From Oscillospiraceae bacterium (GTDB lineage Bacteria; Bacillota; Clostridia; Oscillospirales; Ruminococcaceae), in the NCBI GenBank assembly GCA_031281115.1, contig JAITFV010000180.1:1-8028 (forward strand): a stretch of DNA of 8,028 bases. The letters run 5' to 3'. This document shows, piece after piece, positions 1-6,031 of this stretch. Numbering within the stretch: position 1 is the stretch's first letter; the number at the start of each line of letters is the position of its first letter. The position numbers and the translations under genes were made by a program. The notes beneath the pieces were generated by a model. The model ran no database searches and was not told the DNA's origin. It was given only the letters and a program-made list of their open reading frames with translations.

Positions 1-417
1 TATACGAAAAACTTTCGGACACCCGATTTGCGGCTCTACCCAGTGAAAGGCGGTTGCTGCGTACACTAAATTATAATTTTCCTCTTCCAATGAAGCACTC
101 TCAAAATCGGACACGGTTACATTAAAATTATTGTTTCCTTTAAATTTATTTCGCAGAAATTCCGCCATATTTTCACCCGGTTCTACAGCAGTCACATTGT
201 ATCCCGCATCAAGAAAAGGCGTTGTTGATTTTCCGGTTCCGGCACCTATTTCAAGGGCTTTTTTGTTTTCGCCTGCGCCTGAATATTCGATTATATCGTT
301 GAACAACTCGCGGGGGTAATCCGGTCGTTCCCTATCGTAACTATCAACGATTTCATCAAAGTGTGTTCTTTTGTCCCGTTCCCATCCTGTTTGTGTATTT
401 TGATAATTTACGCCCAT
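1..417 (-). CDS. Class I SAM-dependent methyltransferase, 3' end cut by the window edge
   Basis: The 139 visible residues, read from an ATG at 417, form the N-terminal part of a class I (Rossmann-fold) methyltransferase. The SAM-binding motif I LEIGAGTGKST lies at residues 55-65. A motif II-like VTAVEP is at 75-80, with a Glu suited to the SAM ribose. A motif III/IV region, NLVYAATAFHWVEP, is at about 116-129. The FHWV signature matches the Methyltransf_11/25 group of small-molecule methyltransferases; the substrate cannot be read from sequence. The N-terminus (RTHFDEIVDSYDRERPDYP) is typical of that group. The start is supported by GAGG five bases upstream. The ATG shares one base with the ilvN stop (TAATG), so the gene is probably translated by coupling to ilvN and transcribed from the ilv promoter. 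The reading frame is open to the edge and no stop is seen. The family is confident; a role in branched-chain amino acid synthesis is not implied by the protein itself. Confidence 0.88.
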   Translation of the reverse strand, partial: MGVNYQNTQTGWERDKRTHFDEIVDSYDRERPDYPRELFNDIIEYSGAGENKKALEIGAGTGKSTTPFLDAGYNVTAVEPGENMAEFLRNKFKGNNNFNVTVSDFESASLEEENYNLVYAATAFHWVEPQIGCPKVFRI

Positions 418-920
418 TAAACCCTCAATCCCTCGCTTCCCTTCTGCATTGCAACCGTTCCCGTTCTTACAATTTCAATGATTTTATAAGGTCTTAGCAA
501 TTCCTCGAAAGTAGCGATATTATACTGATTTCCCGATAGTTCCAGCGTCATTGTTTCCTGCGAAACATCGGAAATTTTTGCGGTTGTGATTTCGGCGATG
601 TCTATGAGTTCCGAACGCTCTGCGGGTTTGCAGCAGACTTTCACGAGCACAAGTTCTCTTGCGAGCAGCTTATCAGCAGGCAGCGAGCGAACTTTTATGA
701 CATCAATAAGTTTATTTAACTGCTTCTCGATTTGCTCTAAAGTATAATCTGAACCCTCCGCGACTATTGTAATCCGCGAGATTTTATCGTTGTCGGTCAC
801 GCCGACTGCAAGACTGTGAATATTGTAGCCGCGCCGCGCAAAGAGCCCTGAAATGCGCGCAAGTACGCCTGCGTTATTTTCAACTAAAATTGAGATTGTA
901 TGTTTCATTTTTATGACCAT
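417..920 (-). CDS. ilvN: Acetolactate synthase small (regulatory) subunit
   Basis: This is the regulatory subunit of acetohydroxyacid synthase, which activates the large subunit and confers valine feedback inhibition. The 167 aa match the usual length (about 160-170). An N-terminal ACT domain covers roughly residues 6-80, with ILVENNAGVLARISGLF and RRGYNIHSLAVG. A second, ACT-like C-terminal domain ends in a typical RTGTVAM stretch. Asn15, Gly18 and Asn33 correspond by motif alignment to E. coli IlvH Asn11, Gly14 and Asn29, residues linked to valine sensitivity, so feedback inhibition is predicted (inference). The start at 920 has AGAGG five bases upstream. A second in-frame ATG at 908 (MKHTISIL) would match the family N-terminus better but has no well-spaced ribosome binding site. 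The gene lies 57 nt downstream of ilvB, separated by a palindromic unit, and overlaps the following methyltransferase by one base. The name ilvH would be equally valid. Confidence 0.96.
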   Translation of the reverse strand: MVIKMKHTISILVENNAGVLARISGLFARRGYNIHSLAVGVTDNDKISRITIVAEGSDYTLEQIEKQLNKLIDVIKVRSLPADKLLARELVLVKVCCKPAERSELIDIAEITTAKISDVSQETMTLELSGNQYNIATFEELLRPYKIIEIVRTGTVAMQKGSEGLRV

Positions 921-952
921 TCCTTCCTCTTGAAGTGCTTATAATGTTCTTC

Positions 953-982
953 TGCAGGGAACGCATGGATGCGTTCCCTACA
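953..982. repeat. Palindromic unit at the ilvB/ilvN junction
   Basis: Two perfect 11-base arms (AGGGAACGCAT and its complement) flank a GG centre at 956-979. Pairing extends three more bases on each side with one mismatch (TGC against ACA), giving a 30-base unit. In the ilvB-ilvN transcript it would form a strong, short-loop hairpin. No U-run follows on either strand, so it is not an intrinsic terminator. The ilvB stop codon (TAG, 978-980) lies within it, which suggests insertion of a pre-formed palindrome at the end of the gene. Short GC-rich palindromes of the GGGAACGCAT kind are recalled as dispersed repeats in clostridial genomes, but only one copy occurs in this window. Confidence 0.85.
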
Positions 983-2603
983 GTATTGATTTTTCATTTT
1001 CGTCAACTTTTACTTGTAAAATATACGGCTTGTCCGAATTTATCAGATTTTTAAGTGCGGTTTCAGCCTCGGAAATATTATTCACATACTCACCTTTTAT
1101 GCCGTAAGCATCAGCTAATTTCACAAAATCGGGGCTTCCGTCAAGAAAAACCGCGACAAGTTTATTTTCGTAATTATTAGCCTGCACTTCCCGAACCATA
1201 CCAAGGCGATTGTTCGCCATTACAATTACTTTCACGTTTATCCCATGTTGAATCATAGTTGCGAGTTCCATAAACTGCATTTGAAAGCTTCCGTCACCGC
1301 AAATTGCAATAACTTCAGCATCGGGGGCAGCCGACTTCGCGCCGATTGCCGCCGGAACAGAATAACCCATCGTACCCATTCCGCCTGATGTTATAAAACG
1401 CCCGCCGTTCAATTTAAGACAGCTCGCCGTCCAAATTTGATTCTGCCCTACATCGGCAGAAACAACGCACTTTTCCGGCAGTAAATTGCTCAGTTTTTCA
1501 AGGAAAGCAGCGGGGTTTAAACCGATTTTATTCTCGTTTTCTGTTGCGGTCAAACAAATCCGTTCGCTCCTGCATTTCTTCACCCACTCGGTATTATCGC
1601 ACTTTTCAATAATCTCCGAAAGCTGCGCGAGAACCGCTTTTAAGTCGCCCACGACAGGAATATTTACAGGCAGGTTTTTGCCTATTTCCGCTGGGTCAAT
1701 GTCGATGTGAATTACCTTAAAATCATCGCGTTCCTTTATTGCCGTAACCGCTCTGTCACCGACTCTTGCACCAAGCAAAATTAAAAGGTCACATTCGGAA
1801 ATCGCGCAGTTCGCCGCGCTACATCCGTGCATGCCGACCATGCCGAGGAAAAGCGGGTGGTCGGATGGCATTAAACTTACGCCCATCATTGTGCAGATTA
1901 CGGGAATATTCGCTTTTTCTGCAATGCTCTGCACCAAATCCCGCGCGTTCGCGGTAAACAATCCGCCTCCCGCACAGATGAGCGGTTTTTTTGCTGTTTT
2001 TATAGCTTCTGCGGCGCGTTTGATTTGCAGCTTGTTTCCTTCATAAGTTGGTCTGTAACTGTTGATTTCTACGTTTTCAGGATATTTGAAATCTATGAAT
2101 TGCTGTTGAATATCGTAAGGTATATCAAGTAAAACCGGACCGGGTCTGCCGGAACCCGCGATGTAGAACGCCTTTTTAACTATTTCCGGGACAAGTTCCG
2201 CGTTTTTAATCAAATAACTGTGCTTCACAAAAGGCTCGGTCGCACCTGTTATATCCGCTTCCTGAAAGACATCGCGCCCGATTTGCTCAGTGCTTACCTG
2301 CCCTGTAATCGCTACAATCGGAATGCTGTCCATATACGCGGTTGCAATTGCCGTTATTAAGTTCGTTGCGCCCGGCCCCGATGTCGCAACGCAGACGGCA
2401 GGCTTGCCGGAAAGCCGCGCAAAACCGCTTGCGGCGTGACCTGCGTTAGCTTCATGGCGCACCAAAATGTGTTTAATTTTACTGTCTGCGAGCTTATCGT
2501 AAAACGGGCAGATTGCCGCGCCCGGATAACCGAAGATTGTGCTGATTCCCTCGGCTTCAAGGCACTTTACAAGGGCTTCCGCGACTGTAATTCTATGTGA
2601 CAA
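978..2603 (-). CDS. ilvB: Acetolactate synthase large (catalytic) subunit
   Basis: This is the thiamine-diphosphate-dependent catalytic subunit, which condenses two pyruvates to 2-acetolactate, or pyruvate with 2-ketobutyrate to acetohydroxybutyrate: the first common step to valine, leucine and isoleucine. Numbered from the chosen start (541 aa), the ThDP N-terminal (Pyr) domain covers about 1-165, with the catalytic Glu51 in RHEANAGHAASGFAR and the SGPGATN motif at 75-81. The central FAD-associated domain covers about 190-330. The C-terminal PP domain carries the GDG cofactor motif at 436-438, with the distal Asn near 464-465 (NNRLGMVRE). The start is taken as TTG at 2603 because GAGGTG (2610-2615) stands six bases before it. 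The GTG nine bases upstream (2612) is part of that ribosome binding site and is unlikely to initiate. The protein ends at VDENEKSIL, shorter at the C-terminus than E. coli-type enzymes, and the stop lies inside a palindromic repeat. It is transcribed from the promoter at 2634-2662. Confidence 0.97.
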   Translation of the reverse strand: MSHRITVAEALVKCLEAEGISTIFGYPGAAICPFYDKLADSKIKHILVRHEANAGHAASGFARLSGKPAVCVATSGPGATNLITAIATAYMDSIPIVAITGQVSTEQIGRDVFQEADITGATEPFVKHSYLIKNAELVPEIVKKAFYIAGSGRPGPVLLDIPYDIQQQFIDFKYPENVEINSYRPTYEGNKLQIKRAAEAIKTAKKPLICAGGGLFTANARDLVQSIAEKANIPVICTMMGVSLMPSDHPLFLGMVGMHGCSAANCAISECDLLILLGARVGDRAVTAIKERDDFKVIHIDIDPAEIGKNLPVNIPVVGDLKAVLAQLSEIIEKCDNTEWVKKCRSERICLTATENENKIGLNPAAFLEKLSNLLPEKCVVSADVGQNQIWTASCLKLNGGRFITSGGMGTMGYSVPAAIGAKSAAPDAEVIAICGDGSFQMQFMELATMIQHGINVKVIVMANNRLGMVREVQANNYENKLVAVFLDGSPDFVKLADAYGIKGEYVNNISEAETALKNLINSDKPYILQVKVDENEKSIL

Positions 2604-2609
2604 AGTTTT

Positions 2610-2615
2610 CACCTC
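2610..2615 (-). promoter_or_regulatory. Ribosome binding site that decides the ilvB start
   Basis: The minus-strand sequence GAGGTG is followed by a six-base spacer (AAAACT) and the codon TTG at 2603-2601, the ideal arrangement for initiation. The in-frame GTG at 2612-2610 is the second half of this same motif, so a ribosome paired here could not start on it. This supports initiation at TTG (MSHRITVAEAL). Confidence 0.8.
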
Positions 2616-2633
2616 AAATTAAAACTGATATTC

Positions 2634-2662
2634 ATTTTACCACATTTCAACTTATTTGTCAA
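2634..2662 (-). promoter_or_regulatory. Sigma-A promoter of the ilvBN operon
   Basis: On the minus strand a perfect -35 hexamer TTGACA (2662-2657) is followed by a 17-base spacer and the -10 hexamer TAAAAT (2639-2634). A TG one base upstream of the -10 gives an extended -10. Transcription would start near 2627, leaving a leader of about 25 nt before the TTG start. That is too short for a T-box or a peptide attenuator, so any branched-chain amino acid control must act on initiation. The -35 element overlaps the TGA stop of the upstream radical-SAM-linked gene, so ilvBN has its own promoter despite close spacing. Confidence 0.85.
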
Positions 2663-2666
2663 ATAA
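2652..2666. promoter_or_regulatory. Palindrome over the ilv -35 element, candidate operator
   Basis: TTATTTG and CAAATAA form a perfect 7-base inverted repeat around a single central base. The site covers the whole -35 hexamer of the ilvBN promoter and the stop codon of the preceding gene. The position suits a repressor that blocks RNA polymerase. The sequence does not match the CodY box or the Rex site as I know them, so no regulator is named. An AT-rich palindrome of this length could also arise by chance. Confidence 0.4.
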
Positions 2667-3291
2667 ACTTGTTTCCGTCCGCGCAAAATATTGCCGTGCG
2701 CATAATATCCGCTTGCAATTCCGCTCCGACAAACGCATTGAAGGCTTTTATCACCTGCAGCGGATTTAAGTTAAATTCATTTCCGGTCGGTAAAATCAAT
2801 GTGATTTTATTATCTTTAATTTCTTTTAATTCAATTAACGGTTTTATATCAATTTCTGTTTCGCCTTTTTTAGTTTTCTTCGTGATTATTATTTCATTTT
2901 GGTTTAAAAATCCGCGGAATTTTTCCGCTTCTTCTAAAACTATTTCATACATGGCTTCTTTTATTTCAGTATGCTTATAAACAGGCTCTGTGACTTTAAT
3001 AATCAACAAATCATCAGTCAACACGGCGTTAAGTTTTTCATGAATTTCATCAGTTGAAATTTCATTAATTATTTTTACATCAAACGACTCGCAGACGCTT
3101 TCGATTCCGAGTGAAAGCGGCAGCGCAAAGGTGATATAAACGTGCGGATTGAAGCCCTCTGTTTCCCAAACGGGCAATTTTGCGCGTTTTAAAGCGCGCT
3201 GCATTGTTCTTTGCAAATCGAGATGGGAAATATACTTCGCCCTTCCTGTTTTCTTGAAAAATACGCGCATCGGTTTAGATATTTTACACAT
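2659..3291 (-). CDS. Radical-SAM-linked protein (TIGR03936/DUF2344 type)
   Basis: This protein of unknown biochemical function is encoded beside, or fused to, TIGR03960-type radical SAM proteins. The diagnostic region is N-terminal: RVFFKKTGRAKYISHLDLQ (residues 9-27), then RALKRAKLPVWETEGFNPH (32-50) and ALPLSLGIES (56-65). The remainder is a less conserved alpha/beta region ending near FCADGNKFI. The start is set at ATG 3291 (210 aa), because GGAGGTG lies six bases upstream and the conserved domain begins a few residues later. The open frame extends up to 3378, but that extension is basic, Ala/Arg-rich and lies antisense-like within the radical SAM reading frame, so it is not credible. The first 8 bases overlap the end of the radical SAM gene (ATGTGTAA), indicating translational coupling. 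The ribosome binding site is the same DNA that encodes the C-terminal Gly-Gly of the partner. The two products probably act together; the substrate is unknown. Confidence 0.9.
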   Translation of the reverse strand: MCKISKPMRVFFKKTGRAKYISHLDLQRTMQRALKRAKLPVWETEGFNPHVYITFALPLSLGIESVCESFDVKIINEISTDEIHEKLNAVLTDDLLIIKVTEPVYKHTEIKEAMYEIVLEEAEKFRGFLNQNEIIITKKTKKGETEIDIKPLIELKEIKDNKITLILPTGNEFNLNPLQVIKAFNAFVGAELQADIMRTAIFCADGNKFI

Positions 3292-5098
3292 CGCAGGCAC
3301 CTCCGATTCCGCAGCCCGCGCAGCTTTCGCGGCACGACGGTGTTGTTTTTCCTTCGTGAGCGCGCTTGTTTTCTGCAATTAAAAACTCTCTGCTCACCAG
3401 CGTATCAATCATTGCCCACGGCGGGATTTCATCATATTCGCGCTTCCTGTTCGCATAAAAAGCCATGTCTAAACCGCAGTCTAAGAACGCTTTTTCCCAC
3501 TCTTGAAATTGAAAATGCTCCTCCCAGCCATCAAGCCGACAGCCGCTCCGCCACGCTTTTAAAATCACCTGCCCCAGCCGCCTGTCGCCGCGCGCGAGAG
3601 CAGCTTCTAAAATTGACGAATTGTAATCAGACCAGCTGATTTTAACTTTTTTATTTTTTAATATACTAAGCAAGTACTTTCGTCTGCGAATTATTTCGTC
3701 ACGCGATAATTGCGGCTCAAACTCAAAAGGCGTAAAGGGCTTCGGAACAAAAGTTGAAAGCGTCACGGATATGGATATAGGCTTGCTTTTGTTCCTTTCA
3801 AGTGTGCTATAAAAGAGGTCGATTATTTTTTCAATTAAAACTTTGATTCCCTTAATATCCTCATCGGTTTCTCCGGGAAGACCTAGCATGAAATAAAGTT
3901 TAACACTCGTGTAACCCCCTTCAAATGCGATTTTGCAACCTTTCAAAATATCTTCTTCTGTTATGTTTTTGTTTATTACATCGCGCAGACGCTGAGTTCC
4001 TGCTTCCGGCGCGAAAGTCAAACCACTCTTTCGGACACTTTTCACTTTCCTCAAAATCTCATTATTGAAGCTGTCGATTCTCATCGACGGAAGCGATAAA
4101 TTAATGTTTTTCCCGTCAGTATATTTTGTTAAATCTGTAAGCAATTCTTCTATTTCTCTATAATCACCGGTGCTCAATGACGATAGTGAAACTTCGTCAT
4201 AGCCGGTATTTTCGCATAATGATTTTATATTTTCCATGATTTTTTCTTTTCTGCGTTCACGATACGGGCGGTAAATAAAACCCGCCTGACAAAATCTGCA
4301 ACCACGGATACAGCCGCGTAAAATCTCTGATATTACGCGGTCATGCACGATTTCACAGAACGGCACAATAAACTTCTCCGGCGCAGGCGCCGTGTTTATA
4401 TCTTTAACTATGCGCTTTTTTATAACTTTTTCCGGCGTTATATTTTTAATTGTACTGTCATTTTTGTATGTTATATTATACAATGCAGGTACATATATTC
4501 CCTCTATTTGCGCGGCTTTTTCAAGGAATTCAATTTTGCTTTTCCCCTCTGCTTTACACTTTTCGTAAATCTGCAATAATTCAATATTTACCTCCTCGCC
4601 TTCTCCGATTACAAACAGGTCAAAAAAGTCTGCAAGCGGCTCGGGATTGCAGGCGCAAGGCCCGCCGCCGATTATAATCGGATACAGGTTTGTGCGCTCT
4701 TTTGTGAGCAGAGGTAAACCCGCCATATCTAACATGGCGAGTACGTTTGTATATGTTAGTTCGTACTGCAAAGTAAATCCTATAAAATCGAAATCGCGAA
4801 TCGGTTCAAGGCTTTCTAAGCCGTATAAAAAGATATTGCTTTTTTGCATCTCCGCAGCCATATCAGGCAGCGGCATAAATACTCTTTCGCACCAGTAATT
4901 TTCGATATTATTTTTAAGTGAATACAGGATTTTCATTCCTAAATGCGACATTCCGATTTCGTATATTTCGGGAAAACAAAACGCAAAACGCACGTTAATT
5001 TCGTTTTTATTTTTATGAACCGAATTTATTTCTCCGCCGATATATCGTGCAGGTTTCTGCACATTCGGCAATATTTTATCAAGTTTATCACTATACAT
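3284..5098 (-). CDS. B12-binding-like radical SAM protein (TIGR03960 type)
   Basis: This 604-aa radical SAM protein is of the uncharacterised TIGR03960 kind. Residues about 35-185 resemble a cobalamin-binding fold, with the characteristic IIGGGPCACNPEPLADFFD and VIGEGEE (about 142-169); whether B12 is bound is unknown. The radical SAM core begins at EILRGCIRGCRFCQAGF, with the CxxxCxxC ligands for the 4Fe-4S cluster at Cys263, Cys267 and Cys270. It continues through SLSSLSTGDY, SLPSMRID, LTFAPEAGTQRLR and LYFMLGLPGETDEDI. The C-terminus holds a second cysteine group (Cys589, 593, 596, 602) that could bind another metal centre. The start at ATG 5098 has AGGA seven bases upstream. The gene lies 12 nt after the M50 protease gene and overlaps its partner by 8 nt. 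In many Clostridia this pair sits before rng and rplU-rpmA; here ilvBN follows instead. A tRNA or rRNA modification role has been suspected from such contexts, but nothing in the sequence fixes it. Confidence 0.92.
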   Translation of the reverse strand: MYSDKLDKILPNVQKPARYIGGEINSVHKNKNEINVRFAFCFPEIYEIGMSHLGMKILYSLKNNIENYWCERVFMPLPDMAAEMQKSNIFLYGLESLEPIRDFDFIGFTLQYELTYTNVLAMLDMAGLPLLTKERTNLYPIIIGGGPCACNPEPLADFFDLFVIGEGEEVNIELLQIYEKCKAEGKSKIEFLEKAAQIEGIYVPALYNITYKNDSTIKNITPEKVIKKRIVKDINTAPAPEKFIVPFCEIVHDRVISEILRGCIRGCRFCQAGFIYRPYRERRKEKIMENIKSLCENTGYDEVSLSSLSTGDYREIEELLTDLTKYTDGKNINLSLPSMRIDSFNNEILRKVKSVRKSGLTFAPEAGTQRLRDVINKNITEEDILKGCKIAFEGGYTSVKLYFMLGLPGETDEDIKGIKVLIEKIIDLFYSTLERNKSKPISISVTLSTFVPKPFTPFEFEPQLSRDEIIRRRKYLLSILKNKKVKISWSDYNSSILEAALARGDRRLGQVILKAWRSGCRLDGWEEHFQFQEWEKAFLDCGLDMAFYANRKREYDEIPPWAMIDTLVSREFLIAENKRAHEGKTTPSCRESCAGCGIGGACDV

Positions 5099-5110
5099 TT
5101 TGACATCCTT

Positions 5111-5704
5111 TTATCTTAATTTTACTGCAACATCCGAAAAGATAACATATGCTATCACGAGTAAAGCTGATAGGTTTACCCTATAAAAAACAAATATAAA
5201 TAGAATCACAATAATCCCGAAAACAGCAATAATTTTCTCAATATTTCTTGATATTTTGAGCGCATTTTGAGCTGGGTAAATCTTAATTAAAATCTTTTCT
5301 AACAAAAATCCGCCGTCAAAATATCTGACAGGTAAAAGGTTAAATATTCCGATAACAAGATTCACAACGGCAAAGATTTGAAGCCCCGCATTATCCGGAA
5401 ACAGAAAATAAAATATCGTGAATATTATAATGTTTAAAAGGCTTCCCGCCATTATTGCAAATACAGTTGCATCGAAAGATTTTTTGTATTTAATTTTTAT
5501 TCCGCCGCCATAAAAAACCATTGAATCGAAATCTTTTTTTTCAAGATAAAGCACTATTAAGTGTCCAATTTCGTGAATGGCGCAAGCGCAGATTCCTATG
5601 ATTCCTAAACCGCTTTCATCGAAATAAAAAAACAAAGCGATTGCAACAAAAAAAGTGAAATCTACTGTAATTTTTATTTTTCCTATTAAAGTAAATTTAA
5701 TCAA
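5111..5704 (-). CDS. M50 site-2-type intramembrane metalloprotease, SpoIVFB-like
   Basis: This membrane-embedded zinc protease of family M50 cleaves substrates within or near the bilayer. The zinc motif HEIGH lies at residues 44-48 (His44, Glu45, His48). The third ligand is Asp130 in NLLPVRYFDGG (122-132). MAGSLLN at 85-91 matches another conserved M50 segment. Hydrophobic stretches near 12-28, 33-53, 80-102, 108-125, 157-174 and 178-192 indicate about six membrane segments. At 197 aa it consists of the protease core only; B. subtilis SpoIVFB is larger and carries a C-terminal CBS domain, which is absent here. The start is a TTG that shares four bases (TTGA) with the stop of the upstream small gene. 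No ribosome binding site precedes it, so coupling is assumed. Pairing with a SpoIVFA-like protein suggests processing of a sporulation sigma factor precursor, but M50 proteases with other substrates exist. Confidence 0.9.
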   Translation of the reverse strand: MIKFTLIGKIKITVDFTFFVAIALFFYFDESGLGIIGICACAIHEIGHLIVLYLEKKDFDSMVFYGGGIKIKYKKSFDATVFAIMAGSLLNIIIFTIFYFLFPDNAGLQIFAVVNLVIGIFNLLPVRYFDGGFLLEKILIKIYPAQNALKISRNIEKIIAVFGIIVILFIFVFYRVNLSALLVIAYVIFSDVAVKLR

Positions 5705-5937
5705 AGCGGAAATGCAAATTTATCAATCAGCCATGAATCCATGACAATAAATATATCCGGGAAAAACATTTTTAAAATTATAAATGAGACTGCAATTAAA
5801 ACCGAAGCAGTCACGCGGTAAAAAATTATACCATCGCTTGATTTTTCATTTTTTTTATTCTGTGCGATATTAAATATCGGCGGGATTTCCGGCAGGTTAA
5901 TTTCCGGTACGGTTTCTGTAGATTTTATCTCTTCCAA
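5701..5937 (-). CDS. Small single-pass membrane protein, possible truncated SpoIVFA
   Basis: This 78-aa product has an acidic, Pro-rich N-terminal region (residues 1-26), a short charged and polar linker (NKKNEKSSDG), one transmembrane segment (about 41-60, VTASVLIAVSFIILKMF) and a short tail ending in DKFAFPL. The topology, and the position directly before an M50 protease and a TIGR03960 radical SAM gene, match SpoIVFA. SpoIVFA proteins normally continue into a LytM/M23 peptidase-like domain; here the stop follows the membrane segment by under 20 residues. The start is TTG at 5937, the only standard start before the membrane segment, with GGAAGGA ten bases upstream (a rather long spacing). 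A stop at 5962-5964 limits any extension. The TGA stop overlaps the M50 start. That the gene is real is supported by this coupling; homology to SpoIVFA is an inference from context and topology, with little sequence to rely on. Confidence 0.68.
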   Translation of the reverse strand: MEEIKSTETVPEINLPEIPPIFNIAQNKKNEKSSDGIIFYRVTASVLIAVSFIILKMFFPDIFIVMDSWLIDKFAFPL

Positions 5938-6031
5938 AGCGCGTAATTCCTTCCATACATTTCAACTATTTAATTCAAGTTTTTACACTTGTCCTTAAAT
6001 AATATGAAAAAATTACTGCGCTTATGCACTT
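5938..6031 (-). other. Gap between hisE and the SpoIVF-like gene group
   Basis: This 94-base AT-rich interval is the largest gene-free stretch in the window. It holds the ribosome binding site GGAAGGA for the 78-aa gene, a small CAAGT/ACTTG hairpin with a GTAAAA loop, and a weak promoter candidate. A poor stem (GTGC/GCGC) with a later T-run after hisE is not a convincing terminator, so read-through from the his operon is possible. Confidence 0.5.
5999..6027 (-). promoter_or_regulatory. Possible sigma-E-like promoter before the SpoIVF-like genes
   Basis: The minus strand shows CATATTAT (6006-5999), similar to the sigma-E -10 pattern CATAnnnT. GCATAAGC lies 13 bases upstream (6027-6020), keeping the KMATA core of the sigma-E -35 element but not its following T's. 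In B. subtilis the spoIVF operon is sigma-E dependent, so the position makes sense. Both matches are partial in AT-rich DNA. TATTAT could also act as a sigma-A -10, although no good TTGACA lies at the right distance. Confidence 0.28.

Noticed and set aside
417..450. Unusual C-terminal tail of IlvN (KGSEGLRV) as a sign of repeat insertion
   Set aside because: E. coli IlvH also carries a short variable tail after the RTG-VAL stretch, so the length is normal.
956..990. The ilvB/ilvN palindrome as a rho-independent terminator
   Set aside because: No U-run follows the hairpin on the transcribed strand, and ilvN must be transcribed through it. On the plus strand the T-rich stretch is separated and interrupted.
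1486..2046. Plus-strand open frames opposite ilvB
   Set aside because: They are shadows of the ilvB reading frame: they lack recognisable motifs and lie antisense to a highly conserved enzyme.
2604..2656. T-box, leader peptide or riboswitch upstream of ilvB
   Set aside because: The promoter leaves a leader of only about 25 nt, with no room for any of these.
3292..3378. N-terminal extension of the radical-SAM-linked protein by 29 residues
   Set aside because: It overlaps the partner gene by over 90 bases, has a basic Ala/Arg-rich composition unlike the family, and the good ribosome binding site serves ATG 3291.
13..4037. The octamer TCGGACAC occurs at 13-20, 107-114 and 4030-4037, twice within a longer CTTTCGGACAC match
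   Set aside because: All copies lie inside coding sequence in different frames and encode residues expected for their families; most likely chance.
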